NCBI RefSeq assembly: GCF_009725165.1
Contig: NZ_WNZW01000002.1
Span: forward strand, 124,001-188,000
Origin: Paenibacillus woosongensis
GTDB lineage: Bacteria > Bacillota > Bacilli > Paenibacillales > Paenibacillaceae
DNA: 64,000 bases
Direction of reading: 5' to 3'
Below are positions 51,135-60,294 of the stretch, piece after piece (the first letter of the stretch is position 1; every line of letters begins with the position of its first letter). The position numbers were made by a program, and so were the translations under genes. The notes beneath the pieces were generated by a model. The model had not been told where the DNA came from, did no database searches, and saw only the letters and a list, made by a program, of their open reading frames with translations.

Positions 51135-52388
51135 TTAGCGGCGTTCCTGCGGTCCACCGACGAACACTTGGCTTTCGGTATCCAAGCCATAAGCGGTGTG
51201 CAATGCTGTGACCACCTCGTTGAGTTTTGTTCCCTCGATAACGCAGGATACTTTGATTTCCGAGGTGCTCACCATCTTGATGTTAACGTCCTGCTTGGAA
51301 ATGACATCGAACATTTTCGCCGCTACGCCTGGATGGCTAACCATGCCGGCCCCAACGATCGACACTTTGACCAATCCCTCTTCCGAAGTAACCTCATCGA
51401 ATGGAAGGCTGCCGCGAATTCCGTTAATGACCTGCAGCGCCTTCTCCAAATCTGTCAAAGATACGGTGAAGGAGAAATCCGCCTTGCCGTTCTGCACGCC
51501 GCTTTGTACGATGATGTCTACATCGATTTTTGCTTCTGCCAAAGAACCGAACACCTGGGCTAAAACTCCAGGAATATGGGATACTCCCAAAATGCTGATT
51601 CTTGCTACATTTTTATCGTAAGCTATTCCGCTGACTACTACGCCTTGCTCCATTTTCACTTCCTCCTTAACAACCGTACCCTCATTATGATTAAAGCTTG
51701 AACGAACGACGAGACGAACATGATTATGCTTCGCATACTCTACTGCGCGCGGGTGAAGCACGGCGGCCCCCAGGTTGGCCAGCTCAAGCATTTCGTCATA
51801 GGATATTTCCTTCAGCTTGCGGGCGTTCTTGACGATCCGCGGATCCGTAGAGTAGATTCCGTCTACGTCTGTATAAATTTCACAGTAATCGGCGGAAATG
51901 GCCGCTGCCAAGGCGACCGCCGTCGTATCCGAACCGCCGCGCCCGAACGTCGTAATTTCCCCGTCCTCGCTAATCCCCTGGAATCCTGCAACGACGACGA
52001 CATTTCCTTTATCCAGCGCCGCTTGCACTCGCTGCGGCTGAATATCGGTAATACGGGCTCTAGAATGCTCTTTATCCGTACGGAAACCAGCCTGCCAGCC
52101 GGTAAATGACACAGCCTTACGGCCCAGCGCATGAATCGCGATCGATAGCAGCGAAATCGAAATCTGCTCACCGGTCGTCATCAGCATATCCATTTCACGC
52201 AAAGGCGGCTCTTTGCTGAGCTGCTTCGCCTGATCAATTAAATCATCCGTCGTATCTCCCATGGCGGACACCACCACAACGACCTGATGTCCTTCATCCT
52301 GCTTCTCGGCGATGCGCCGGGCTACGCGCTGCATCCGTTCCGTATCGCCGACAGAACTTCCCCCAAACTTCATCACAAATAAAGCCAA
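51135..52388 (-). CDS. lysC: Aspartate kinase (LysC type)
   Basis: Phosphorylates aspartate, the first step to lysine, methionine, threonine and diaminopimelate. The 417-residue protein begins MALFVMKFGGSSVGDTERM, has the kinase domain (1-245, with GRGGSDTTAVALAAAI and EIYTDVDGIYSTDPR) and two C-terminal ACT domains (about 265-410). TTG 52388 after GGGAGGG is the best start; a frame extension has no support. In B. subtilis this type also makes a separate beta subunit from an internal start. I see no lysine riboswitch upstream. Confidence 0.95.
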   Translation of the reverse strand: MALFVMKFGGSSVGDTERMQRVARRIAEKQDEGHQVVVVVSAMGDTTDDLIDQAKQLSKEPPLREMDMLMTTGEQISISLLSIAIHALGRKAVSFTGWQAGFRTDKEHSRARITDIQPQRVQAALDKGNVVVVAGFQGISEDGEITTFGRGGSDTTAVALAAAISADYCEIYTDVDGIYSTDPRIVKNARKLKEISYDEMLELANLGAAVLHPRAVEYAKHNHVRLVVRSSFNHNEGTVVKEEVKMEQGVVVSGIAYDKNVARISILGVSHIPGVLAQVFGSLAEAKIDVDIIVQSGVQNGKADFSFTVSLTDLEKALQVINGIRGSLPFDEVTSEEGLVKVSIVGAGMVSHPGVAAKMFDVISKQDVNIKMVSTSEIKVSCVIEGTKLNEVVTALHTAYGLDTESQVFVGGPQERR

Positions 52389-52591
52389 ATCAGACCCTCC
52401 CAAAAAAGTAAACTCTCCTATCCAAAAGCACAGTACGGCTATGAATACACGATAAATCCGAATAAAATCGCTATCGCCGCAAATTCAAGCAGTAACGCTT
52501 TAAACCAGTATAATACGAAAGAGCTGAATTAATCCATTGCTTTTCGCGGCAATATGCGAAGTTTTCGTCATATTCCCCGATCCAAATGAAT

Positions 52592-52627
52592 CCATAAAAA
52601 TTCCTCCACCCGAAAATGGAGTGGAGG
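52592..52627 (-). terminator. Terminator after efp
   Basis: Minus strand CCTCCACT-CCATTTTCG-GGTGGAGG hairpin followed by AATTTTTAT. It separates efp from lysC. Confidence 0.85.
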
Positions 52628-52666
52628 ACGACGCTGCCTTCTGCGAGGCATGCATGTAGCGTGAAC

Positions 52667-53224
52667 TTACGCGCGGGAAATGTACTTGCCTTCACGAGTG
52701 TCAATCAGAAGGACATCATCCTGATTAATGAACAGGGGAACCTGTACGTTAAGTCCAGTTTCCAGCTTGGCGTTCTTCGTAGCGCCAGTGGCCGTGTTAC
52801 CTTTAATGCCTGGCTCGGATTCCACTACGCGCAGCTCTACGCTGTTCGGCAAATTGATTCCGAGAATTTCGCCCTGGTAGCTAACGATTTTTACGTTCAT
52901 ATTTTCCTTCAGGAAATTCAGTTCCCATTCCAATTGTTCCGAGGACAATGTAAATTGGTCGTAGGTCTCATTATCCATGAAAGTATGGTCTTGTCCACTA
53001 GCGTACAAATATTGAACATCGCGATTCTCAATCATCGCTCTGCTCACGTTCTCACCGGCACGGAAAGTCTTTTCGACCGTATTCCCGTTACGGAGATTTT
53101 TCAGTTTAGAGCGGACGAATGCAGCCCCTTTACCCGGCTTTACGTGCTGGAACTCCAGTACCGTATAAATGTCACCTTCGAATTCGATGGTCAGGCCTGT
53201 TTTAAAATCGTTAACTGAAATCAC
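52667..53224 (-). CDS. efp: Translation elongation factor P
   Basis: Rescues ribosomes stalled at polyproline. The 185-residue three-domain protein has the loop [12 protein letters not shown], with Lys32 at the tip, the residue that is modified in B. subtilis, and the C-terminal signature [20 protein letters not shown] near the end of domain III. AGGAGGTTC precedes the GTG start. It follows papA by about 80 bases in the conserved yqhR-aroQ-papA-efp run. Confidence 0.97.
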   Translation of the reverse strand: MISVNDFKTGLTIEFEGDIYTVLEFQHVKPGKGAAFVRSKLKNLRNGNTVEKTFRAGENVSRAMIENRDVQYLYASGQDHTFMDNETYDQFTLSSEQLEWELNFLKENMNVKIVSYQGEILGINLPNSVELRVVESEPGIKGNTATGATKNAKLETGLNVQVPLFINQDDVLLIDTREGKYISRA

Positions 53225-53304
53225 AAATAGAACCTCCTATAGGATCAAATGAGTTGCATAACTACTATATGATAATATAAATTACCCCATATTAAAGCCG
53301 TTCA

Positions 53305-54381
53305 TTAACAATCAATGACGGTAAATTCCTTGCTCGATTCAGTCAGTCTGCGGCAGCCGTCTTCCGTTATGACGACATCGTCTTCAATCCGGACCCCGCC
53401 GAAGCCCGGTATATAAATCCCCGGTTCGACAGTAACGACCATTCCCGGCTGAAGGATATCGTCGCTCAGCTTGGACAGGCGCGGGGCTTCATGCACTTCC
53501 ATCCCCAGACCATGGCCGGTGCTATGGCCGAACTGCTCTCCGTAGCCGTAGCGTACAATAATGTCACGCGCCAAGGCATCCGCTTCACGCCCGGTCATGC
53601 CAGGACGAAGATGCGCCAGCGTATGCAGCTGCGCTTCCAGTACGATATCGTAAATCTCGCGATGCTTGGGAGCAGGCTTGCCGAGCATAACCGTCCTTGT
53701 AATGTCCGAGCAATAGCTGTTCAGCAGCGCTCCAAAATCCATTTTGACGAATTCATCACTGCGCAATACGCGGTCGCTGGCTACCCCATGCGGCAGAGCC
53801 GAACGCTCGCCCGAAGCCACAATCGTATCGAAGCAGCTTGAAGTCGCACCGTTCCTGCGCATGAAAATTTCGATCTCCAGCGCCATTTCCCGCTCTGTTA
53901 CGCCCGGACGCAGCACCTTCAGCATATGCATATACGTCTGATCAGCCAATTCCGCAGCCTGTTTCATTAGCGCCAGCTCATGATCATCCTTGTAAATGCG
54001 CAGACCTTCAACCAGGCCAGCGGAAGGAATCAGCTTGACCGGCCGCAGTTCCTGCTCATATGCCCGGTATGTAGAAAAAACGACGTTCTCTTCTTCAAAC
54101 CCGAGCTCGCTGATCTTCTGTTCGGCCAGCAGCTCCTTTAGCGTCTTTGCCACGGACGAGCCATGCTCCACAATTTCGAAGCCTGCGGCTTGATCGGCTG
54201 CCTGCGTCATGTAACGAAAATCCGTTAACAAATAAGACTTGTCCAGCGTAATCAGCACGAAGCCGGACGAGCCGGTAAATCCCGTCAAGTATTGCCGATT
54301 GACGTCTCCGGAAATCCATATCGCACCCAAGCCCTTCAGCCCCATGGCTTCCCGAAGGCGGCTTACTCTAGAATTCGCCAT
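53305..54381 (-). CDS. papA: Xaa-Pro aminopeptidase-like M24 peptidase
   Basis: Cytoplasmic metallopeptidase that removes N-terminal residues next to proline. The 358-residue protein has a creatinase N-domain (1-125) and the pita-bread domain with metal ligands in VKMDFGALLNSYCSDITRT, GHSTGHGLGMEVHE, VTVEPGIY and GGVRIEDDV. All five ligands are present. AAGGAGAG precedes the ATG. It lies between aroQ and efp, as YqhT/PapA in B. subtilis; peptide supply and EF-P function may be linked, but this is conjecture. Confidence 0.95.
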   Translation of the reverse strand: MANSRVSRLREAMGLKGLGAIWISGDVNRQYLTGFTGSSGFVLITLDKSYLLTDFRYMTQAADQAAGFEIVEHGSSVAKTLKELLAEQKISELGFEEENVVFSTYRAYEQELRPVKLIPSAGLVEGLRIYKDDHELALMKQAAELADQTYMHMLKVLRPGVTEREMALEIEIFMRRNGATSSCFDTIVASGERSALPHGVASDRVLRSDEFVKMDFGALLNSYCSDITRTVMLGKPAPKHREIYDIVLEAQLHTLAHLRPGMTGREADALARDIIVRYGYGEQFGHSTGHGLGMEVHEAPRLSKLSDDILQPGMVVTVEPGIYIPGFGGVRIEDDVVITEDGCRRLTESSKEFTVIDC

Positions 54382-54393
54382 TATATGCTCTCC

Positions 54394-54840
54394 TTATTTC
54401 CGACTTTCCAGATACCGCACGAGCGCCATTAATCCCAGCTCATAGCTGTATGAGCCAAAGCCGGCGATTTGCCCAATCGCCAAGGCGGCGGTAACCGATG
54501 TATGACGGAATGATTCACGGGCATGAATATTCGACATATGCACTTCCACAAAAGGGATATTCACCGATGCAAACGCATCGCGCAGCGCATAGCTATAGTG
54601 CGTCCACGCCCCTGGATTGATCAAAATACCATCGATGCTGCCGAACGCCGCATGAATTTTATCAATCAGATATCCCTCGTGGTTGGTTTGATAACATTCA
54701 ATCGCCAAACCCTGCTGCTCGCCCAGCTTCAAGAGCTTGTCCTCAATGTCGTGAAGCCCTTCGGAACCGTAAACGCCAGGCTCGCGTATGCCGAGCATGT
54801 TTAAATTCGGTCCGTTCAATACCAGGATACGGTACATCAT
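54394..54840 (-). CDS. aroQ: 3-dehydroquinate dehydratase, type II
   Basis: Catalyses dehydration of 3-dehydroquinate in the shikimate pathway. The 148-residue dodecameric enzyme has RILVLNGPNLNMLGIREPGV, the catalytic Tyr in EPGVYG, ILINPGAWTHYSYALRDA and VEVHMSNIHARESFR. ATG 54840 with AGGAAGGGTG gives the family length; the frame is open to 54882. Twelve bases before papA. Confidence 0.96.
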   Translation of the reverse strand: MMYRILVLNGPNLNMLGIREPGVYGSEGLHDIEDKLLKLGEQQGLAIECYQTNHEGYLIDKIHAAFGSIDGILINPGAWTHYSYALRDAFASVNIPFVEVHMSNIHARESFRHTSVTAALAIGQIAGFGSYSYELGLMALVRYLESRK

Positions 54841-54913
54841 GCCACACCCTTCCTGCAAAATAACCAAAAGTAATTTTAACATAGGTGTGAGGGAAAAGAG
54901 AAGCCTTTTATAC

Positions 54914-55417
54914 TTATTGCAGCGCTTTTTGCGGTTCTCTGCGGCGTTCGTCTGTATATTCCATCGCGGCCGTATATCCGATGAACAGTCCCCATAGCAA
55001 ATACAAGCAAAATTCGCTGATCAGCGTATCGACCGGGAGCGCAGTGACCTTCTTGGTCATGCCAAACATCGGCCCCAGAACAAGAAAGATCACCAGCCAC
55101 CAGACAATACCGTAAATGATCCCGGGGTAAGGCCCCTTCAATCGTCGCATGAATATTGTATACAGCATTGCGGCAACGATCGAGAACAAAATGAAGAACA
55201 GCCACCCGACATAATAGCCTGTCTGCGTTTTTAGAAACGAGGTCTTGAAAAAGGGCTCCGCCAAATACCCAGGCACAACATCGGTAAGTCTGAAAAAATA
55301 CATCAGCCCCCTCGCTCCCCCCCAGATTAGCCCGGCAAATAAACCAAGCTGCAAGCCGAACGTCCATATATTCGTTCTGTTGTTGCTTTGATTTCCTTGC
55401 TGCCGTTGATTCGACAT
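54914..55417 (-). CDS. yqhR: YqhR family membrane protein
   Basis: A 167-residue protein with four membrane segments (about 20-42, 66-90, 100-120 and 132-150) and a Gln/Asn-rich start (SNQRQQGNQSNNRTN). Position between yqhQ and aroQ, with divergent yqhQ, and the pattern WGGARGLMYFF ... YYVGWLFFILFSIVAAMLY identify the uncharacterised YqhR family. GAAAGGAAGGG precedes the ATG. It heads the yqhR-aroQ-papA-efp transcript. Confidence 0.85.
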   Translation of the reverse strand: MSNQRQQGNQSNNRTNIWTFGLQLGLFAGLIWGGARGLMYFFRLTDVVPGYLAEPFFKTSFLKTQTGYYVGWLFFILFSIVAAMLYTIFMRRLKGPYPGIIYGIVWWLVIFLVLGPMFGMTKKVTALPVDTLISEFCLYLLWGLFIGYTAAMEYTDERRREPQKALQ

Positions 55418-55576
55418 TCGCGCATCCCTTCCTTTCCTGCTCTATCCAAGGCTTCCATTCGTCGTTTTAGTATGCGCATTTCCAAAAAGACTAAACAAAC
55501 TAGAATTTGATTCCCATATTCGATACAATGGAATTATTCTTAGCGACAACGATATTAATTAGGGAAGGTGAAATAT

Positions 55577-56572
55577 TTGCCGAAGGATTCCAAACCGAAT
55601 ATATATGGCGGCCAAGCCGTAATAGAAGGAGTCATGTTTGGCGGAAAGCATGTCAATGTCACTGCGGTCCGCCGCAAGAGCGGAGAAATTACTTTTTTGG
55701 AGGTCCCTAAAGAGGACAAGTCTTGGGTCAAGCGGCTGCGCAAAATCCCGCTGATCCGCGGCATAGTCAGTATTATTGATTCCAGCGCCAAAGGCTCAAA
55801 GCATTTGAACTATTCCGCCGAAGCCATGGCCGATGACGAGACGGAGCCAGAAGAACGGGCCAAGCAGAAGGAGAAGGAATCATCCGGCTTCTCTTTGACG
55901 ATGATTGTAGGCGTGGCCATCGCCGGCGTTCTATCCTTCCTGTTCGGCAAAGTCGTGTTTACCCTGGTTCCGGCCGTCGTAGAGCAGTATTTGTTCGAAA
56001 ACGCCTTCGACAACCGGGTGCTGCATACGCTGGTCGAAGGGGTCATTAAGATCATACTCCTCTTGGTTTATTTATGGGCTATCTCGCAAACCCCGGTAAT
56101 CAAGAGACTGTTCCAATATCACGGCGCCGAGCATAAAGTAATAACAGCATACGAACACGGGGAAGAACTGACGGTTCAGAACGTGCAGAAATACAGCCGG
56201 CTCCATTATCGCTGCGGCAGCAGCTTCATTATTCTGACCGTCATCGTTGGCGTAATCATTTACTCTTTGTTCCACTGGGACAATGTCTGGGAGCGCATGT
56301 ACATCAGATTGCTGCTTCTGCCGCTGGTTATCGGTGTATCCTTTGAGCTTCTGCGCCTGACCAATGCCGTTCGCGATATTCCCGTACTGCGGTTTCTGGG
56401 TTATCCGGGTCTGTGGCTTCAACTGCTGACGACAAAAGAACCAAAGGACGACCAAGTAGAAGTATCGATCGCCTCCTTTAACCGGATGCGAGAGCTTGAC
56501 GCACAATATGAGCGGGAGGGCGTCCTTGAACAGCCTGCCCCTAATACTGCCTTTGATCCCGTGAAAGGATGA
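55577..56572 (+). CDS. yqhQ: DUF1385 membrane protein YqhQ
   Basis: A 331-residue protein with the family opening YGGQAVIEGVMFGGKHV, an N-terminal soluble part (to about 100), four or five membrane segments and the conserved YHGAEHKVITAYE and RLHYRCGSSFI motifs. Function unknown; conserved His/Glu/Cys suggest metal or cofactor binding. The GTG at 55568 lies inside the GGGAAGGTG ribosome binding site, so TTG 55577 is the better start. Divergent from yqhR as in B. subtilis. Confidence 0.9.
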   Translation: MPKDSKPNIYGGQAVIEGVMFGGKHVNVTAVRRKSGEITFLEVPKEDKSWVKRLRKIPLIRGIVSIIDSSAKGSKHLNYSAEAMADDETEPEERAKQKEKESSGFSLTMIVGVAIAGVLSFLFGKVVFTLVPAVVEQYLFENAFDNRVLHTLVEGVIKIILLLVYLWAISQTPVIKRLFQYHGAEHKVITAYEHGEELTVQNVQKYSRLHYRCGSSFIILTVIVGVIIYSLFHWDNVWERMYIRLLLLPLVIGVSFELLRLTNAVRDIPVLRFLGYPGLWLQLLTTKEPKDDQVEVSIASFNRMRELDAQYEREGVLEQPAPNTAFDPVKG

Positions 56573-56578
56573 TAAGCG

Positions 56579-56902
56579 ATGAAGAAGCAGGCCATCTTAT
56601 TTTGGAGCATGATTGGACTTGCTGCATTTGGCGTAATTAACGCAATATTCGGAAATGGTCGAATGAATTGGAGCAGCTTGCTGATTCCTGCCATCCTGGT
56701 GGGGGTCGTAGTCTGGCTCTACAAATTCCCGCCCCGCAAGTACAGGGCGAAGCATCCCAAAGTGAAACCTTCAGCCCGTACGATGGCCAAACTGGCTGCC
56801 GAGCAGCGCCAGTCCAGCGGGCAAAAGCGCAAGCATTATCCGTTCCAGGTCATCGAGGGGAACAAAGGGAAAAACGACGAGGATATACCGAGATACCACT
56901 AA
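56579..56902 (+). CDS. Small membrane protein downstream of yqhQ
   Basis: A 107-residue protein with two membrane segments (about 5-24 and 33-48) and a basic, disordered tail (PPRKYRAKHPKVKPSARTMA, then QKRKHYPFQVIEGNKGKN). I do not recognise the family, although the Arg/Lys-rich tail is common in small Bacillales proteins that touch RNA or ribosomes. AAAGGATGATAAGCG precedes the ATG, six bases after yqhQ, so both are in one transcript. Its stop overlaps the stop of the convergent patatin gene. Confidence 0.75.
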   Translation: MKKQAILFWSMIGLAAFGVINAIFGNGRMNWSSLLIPAILVGVVVWLYKFPPRKYRAKHPKVKPSARTMAKLAAEQRQSSGQKRKHYPFQVIEGNKGKNDEDIPRYH

Positions 56903-57870
56903 GTCTTTAAATTTGCCTGCTGATACTTTATGAACTGTTCTTCGTAGTATTGGGTGTTCCATTCATCGAAGAAAAGGTTGCCGGATTGGAGACCAGATTC
57001 ATAAAGCAGCAGGCTTTCTTCTTTACTGATATCGAATTGGGTTGTACCGATGCCAAGCGTCGGTATTTTTATTGTCCGGTAACGGTTTGACTGCTCAATG
57101 TATCTCTCGTCATGCGCGGAGAGCATCGTCTCTACGAGCGCTTGCAGCATCGTGAATGGGCCTCTGATCATATGAGGCTGGTTGGAGTTCTTCCCGACCA
57201 TTTGGAAGCCTACCGTCGGGATCATCTTTTCGCGGGGTTTGCAGCTGTCATCATCGAACAGCCATAACGGAAAATTGCTCAGCAGCCCACCGTCAACGAT
57301 ATGCAGAAACTGATCGGCAAAAGGCTTGCCCGTGGACAGGCGCGGCGGCAGCCGCAGCAGCACCGGATCAAAAAAGTAAGGGATGCTGCAGCTCATCCGC
57401 ACCGCCCGGGCAACTTCGAACTTGTGCGGTGTAATCCCCAGCTTCTGAAGATCATCGGGCAAAATTAAAATTCTGCCGCTTGTGATGTCGGAGGCGATGA
57501 TCGTTAATTTACCCTTCGGCAAGTCTCCAAACGTTCGGATGCCTTTATCCTTCAAGAGCATCCGTATCCAATTCTCCAAAGATTCCCCCGAGTAAAGCCC
57601 TTTCTTCAACAAAACCCGCAGCGCCGGCCCTACGAGCCGCACATTAAAAATCCGCGACCTCTTCAGAAATTCCAGAAATGAAGTGCCCATGATGACATCC
57701 TTCATTTCCTCCGCAGAGTAGCCGGCGGAAATTAAAGCCGCTACGATAGAGCCGGATGAAGTACCCGCAACCCGGTGAAATACCGCTCCGTACCGTTCAG
57801 CCGCCCTGACGGCTCCCGCCAGGGATATCCCCTTGACGCCTCCGCCCTCGAATACGCCGTTTATCAGCAT
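56899..57870 (-). CDS. Patatin-like phospholipase
   Basis: A 323-residue lipid acyl hydrolase of the patatin family. Oxyanion hole FEGGGVKGISLAGA, nucleophile elbow GTSSGSIVAAL and the catalytic Asp in VDGGLLSNFPLW form an intact Ser-Asp dyad. No signal peptide, so it probably acts on the inner face of the membrane. ATG 57870 follows GGGGG at suitable spacing, but this site lies in the 3' arm of a stable hairpin. It overlaps the convergent gene at 56579-56902 by three or four bases. Substrate unknown. Confidence 0.9.
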   Translation of the reverse strand: MLINGVFEGGGVKGISLAGAVRAAERYGAVFHRVAGTSSGSIVAALISAGYSAEEMKDVIMGTSFLEFLKRSRIFNVRLVGPALRVLLKKGLYSGESLENWIRMLLKDKGIRTFGDLPKGKLTIIASDITSGRILILPDDLQKLGITPHKFEVARAVRMSCSIPYFFDPVLLRLPPRLSTGKPFADQFLHIVDGGLLSNFPLWLFDDDSCKPREKMIPTVGFQMVGKNSNQPHMIRGPFTMLQALVETMLSAHDERYIEQSNRYRTIKIPTLGIGTTQFDISKEESLLLYESGLQSGNLFFDEWNTQYYEEQFIKYQQANLKT

Positions 57871-57877
57871 AAACAAC

Positions 57878-57924
57878 AGCCCCCATTCCATACACGTCTA
57901 CTGCTTATGTATGTCATGGGGGCT
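57878..57924 (-). promoter_or_regulatory. Hairpin covering the ribosome binding site of the patatin gene
   Basis: Minus-strand RNA: AGCCCCCAU, GA, CAUAC, a 15-base loop, GUAUG, GA, AUGGGGGCU. That is nine plus five pairs with a symmetric GA/GA internal loop. The 3' arm contains the GGGGG ribosome binding site; after it comes GUUGUUU and the ATG. The 5' arm starts 15 bases after the glycosidase stop, so the hairpin could also terminate that transcript, though its U tract is poor. Confidence 0.65.
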
Positions 57925-57938
57925 ATTCCTATGTCATC

Positions 57939-59591
57939 CTAGGAGCCGAAATATGATTTCAATAATGGAACTAGTCCAAGGGGATTTTTCCTTAAATCTT
58001 TGGCGCTAAAAAAGATGCTGCCCTTCACTTCAGGAATTCGCTCATTGTACTCCAGCTGGTGGATAATTTCGTCCGCCGAATGCCAGCCGATTTCCGGCGT
58101 GCCAATCTTGTAAGGAGAATGGCCTATATACAGCTTCACCTGCGTTCCCCGAACCTCCTGTGCCCACCAGTCTGTCAAAATATCGTAACGCACCTCGGGG
58201 CGCGTCAGACTCCAATACAATTGCGGCGTAACGTAGTCAATCCATTCATTGCGAATCCAGGTCCTAACGTCGGCATAAGTGCTGTCATACGCGGTTATCC
58301 CTGCCTTCGTGTCTGAACCGGTAATATCCGAAGCCTTGTTGCGCCATACCCCAAACGGGCTGATTCCGTAAGAAACTGCCGGCTTGACGGCGCGGATGCT
58401 TTGACCAAGGTCGCGCACGAACTGGTTGATATTATCACGGCGCCAGTCCCCTTTGTTCAACTGATTCGCGTTGTACCGCTTCATCGTTGCATCGTCATTA
58501 AATTTGCTGGAAGCCGTCTCGCCAGACGGGTAGAAATAATCATCCAGATGCACCCCGTCGATATCGTAGCCATTTACGACTTCCATAATGGCATCAATAA
58601 TATGCTGGCGCGCTTCAGGAATACCGGGATTAATATAGAGCTTGTCGGCAAATTTGACGATCCAGTCCGGATGCTGATGTACGACATGGCTGCTTGGCAG
58701 CTTGCTCGTATCGGCATTCATGCTAGCCCGGAACGGATTGAACCAAGCGTGAAACTGCATGCCCCGGCGATGCGTCTCCTCGATCAGGAATGCCAGCGGA
58801 TCATATCCCGGATCCTTGCCCGCTGTTCCGGTCAGATAAACCGACCATGGCACAAGCTGGGATGGATAGAGCGCATCCGCGGTAGGCCTGACTTGAACGA
58901 ATACCGCATTTAACCCCATGGCCTGAATCTCGTTCAGCAGCTTGGTGTATTCCTGCTTCTGCTGCTCGGCGTTTCCGTAAGATGCCTTCGTGGGCCAATC
59001 GAGATTGAGTACTGAGGATACCCAGACTCCCCGCAGCTCGGACGCTGCTCCGCCGCTTTCAGGCTGCTGAACCGCTGGTGGTGGCGTAGATGGCTGTTCG
59101 GTCGGAGGAATGACAGGCGTTGTTGGCCCGGTAATTGGCGGAATGCTCGTCCCCTGCGTAGATAGCGCAATCGTTCGCGTTGCGGAATTCCAGTCTACCT
59201 GTAAACCAAGCTGTTCCCCAACGAAACGAAGCGGAAGCATTGTTCGTCCGGACTGGATCTCAGCCGAGACATCGAGCTTCACCGCGGCATTATTCACTTG
59301 AGCCGATGTACTCCCCACCCGCAATACAATGATATTGCTGTCTTTCGCAATCGTGACGGACTTAGCGCTGGCCAGCCAGTCGACCTGAGCTCCCAGGCCT
59401 TCGCTGATCACCCGAAGCGGTACCATCGTGACATTGTTTTTCGGTTTGATATACGGAGGCGAATCGCTGGATAAGATCCGCCCATCCAGAACAATTTCGA
59501 TCGGACGCGCCGCCGCAGCATCCGCGTGACCGGAGAAAGGCCAAATCAACAGCAGAATGATAAAAGAAAAGAACCAAGTGCGAAATTTCAT
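57939..59591 (-). CDS. Secreted GHL10 (DUF187) glycosidase with copper-amine-oxidase-like N-domain
   Basis: A 550-residue exported protein: signal peptide (1-about 26, FSFIILLLIWPFSGHADAAA), a stalk domain (about 30-150) of the copper amine oxidase N-terminal type with the paired PLRVISEGLGAQVDW and PLRFVGEQLGLQVDWN repeats, a Pro/Thr linker (about 152-180) and a GHL10/YngK-like catalytic domain (ELRGVWVSSVLNLDWPT, FHAWFNPFRAS, GVHLDDYFYP, WIDYVTPQLYWS). The stalk type is abundant in Paenibacillus surface proteins. It likely acts on cell-wall or environmental glycans. TGGAGGTT fixes ATG 59591. Confidence 0.9.
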   Translation of the reverse strand: MKFRTWFFSFIILLLIWPFSGHADAAAARPIEIVLDGRILSSDSPPYIKPKNNVTMVPLRVISEGLGAQVDWLASAKSVTIAKDSNIIVLRVGSTSAQVNNAAVKLDVSAEIQSGRTMLPLRFVGEQLGLQVDWNSATRTIALSTQGTSIPPITGPTTPVIPPTEQPSTPPPAVQQPESGGAASELRGVWVSSVLNLDWPTKASYGNAEQQKQEYTKLLNEIQAMGLNAVFVQVRPTADALYPSQLVPWSVYLTGTAGKDPGYDPLAFLIEETHRRGMQFHAWFNPFRASMNADTSKLPSSHVVHQHPDWIVKFADKLYINPGIPEARQHIIDAIMEVVNGYDIDGVHLDDYFYPSGETASSKFNDDATMKRYNANQLNKGDWRRDNINQFVRDLGQSIRAVKPAVSYGISPFGVWRNKASDITGSDTKAGITAYDSTYADVRTWIRNEWIDYVTPQLYWSLTRPEVRYDILTDWWAQEVRGTQVKLYIGHSPYKIGTPEIGWHSADEIIHQLEYNERIPEVKGSIFFSAKDLRKNPLGLVPLLKSYFGS

Positions 59592-59720
59592 GAGTAACCT
59601 CCAGATCATAGTAAATAATTGCCGGCGTCCAAAATAAGTCCCCTCTATCTCTAACGCCTTCCATGTCCCAAGAGTTGCGTTTAGCTTGCAATAAATGACT
59701 TGTGCCGGGCGATAAGACAA

Positions 59721-59755
59721 AAGAAAAAGCATCTGTCCGGGCAAGACAGATGCTC
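59721..59755 (-). terminator. Terminator after mntR
   Basis: Minus strand AGCATCTGTC-TTGCCCG-GACAGATGCT, a perfect ten-pair stem, followed by TTTTCTTTTG. It lies three bases past the mntR stop. Confidence 0.9.
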
Positions 59756-59758
59756 TAG

Positions 59759-60184
59759 CTAGGATTCGTTCATAATCTCCTTATCGACATCCCGAAGATC
59801 CTGAATTCTGGTTTCATCGCGCTTGAAATAATCCACCAGAGCAGCGATGCGGGTAATCGAATCCCAGCTCAGATGATGCTCGATTCCCTCCACATCTTTA
59901 TAGATGTTCTCCTCATCGACGCCGATCATTTCCAAAAATTCCTCCAGCAGATGATGCCGGTCAACGAGACGCTTGCCGATCTTCTTGCCTTTGCTCGTAA
60001 GCACCAGGCCCCGATATTTCTCATAAATGACGTATTCGTCTTTATCCAGCTTCTGGATCATCTTCGTGACGGAAGAAGGATGTACCTCCAGTCCTTCGGC
60101 AATATCGGAAACACGCGCATAGCCCTTCTCATCAATGAGCTTGTATATGCGCTCCAAATAATCCTCCATACTAGGTGTTGGCAT
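59759..60184 (-). CDS. mntR: Manganese transport regulator MntR
   Basis: A 141-residue DtxR-family repressor: winged helix ([40 protein letters not shown]) and a dimerisation domain with metal ligands around [13 protein letters not shown] and [11 protein letters not shown]. With Mn(II) bound it represses Mn uptake genes in the family. AGAGGTTCG precedes ATG 60184; the longer frame to 60292 has no support. The lack of a SH3 domain is normal for MntR. It is downstream of ccdA on the same strand, and no mntH/mntABC gene is in the window. Confidence 0.93.
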   Translation of the reverse strand: MPTPSMEDYLERIYKLIDEKGYARVSDIAEGLEVHPSSVTKMIQKLDKDEYVIYEKYRGLVLTSKGKKIGKRLVDRHHLLEEFLEMIGVDEENIYKDVEGIEHHLSWDSITRIAALVDYFKRDETRIQDLRDVDKEIMNES

Positions 60185-60294
60185 CTTACGAACCTCTTTT
60201 CCTCTATTGGCGTCGCGGAAACTGACCGCATTACCAAATGCTACTATATTAATGATACATGTTGTGCTCGTCCGTTGGCAAGTGCGCCCCAAAT

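Noticed and set aside
52389..52666. Possible lysine riboswitch before lysC
   Set aside because: None of the conserved L-box core is visible by eye, and most of the space is taken by the efp terminator.
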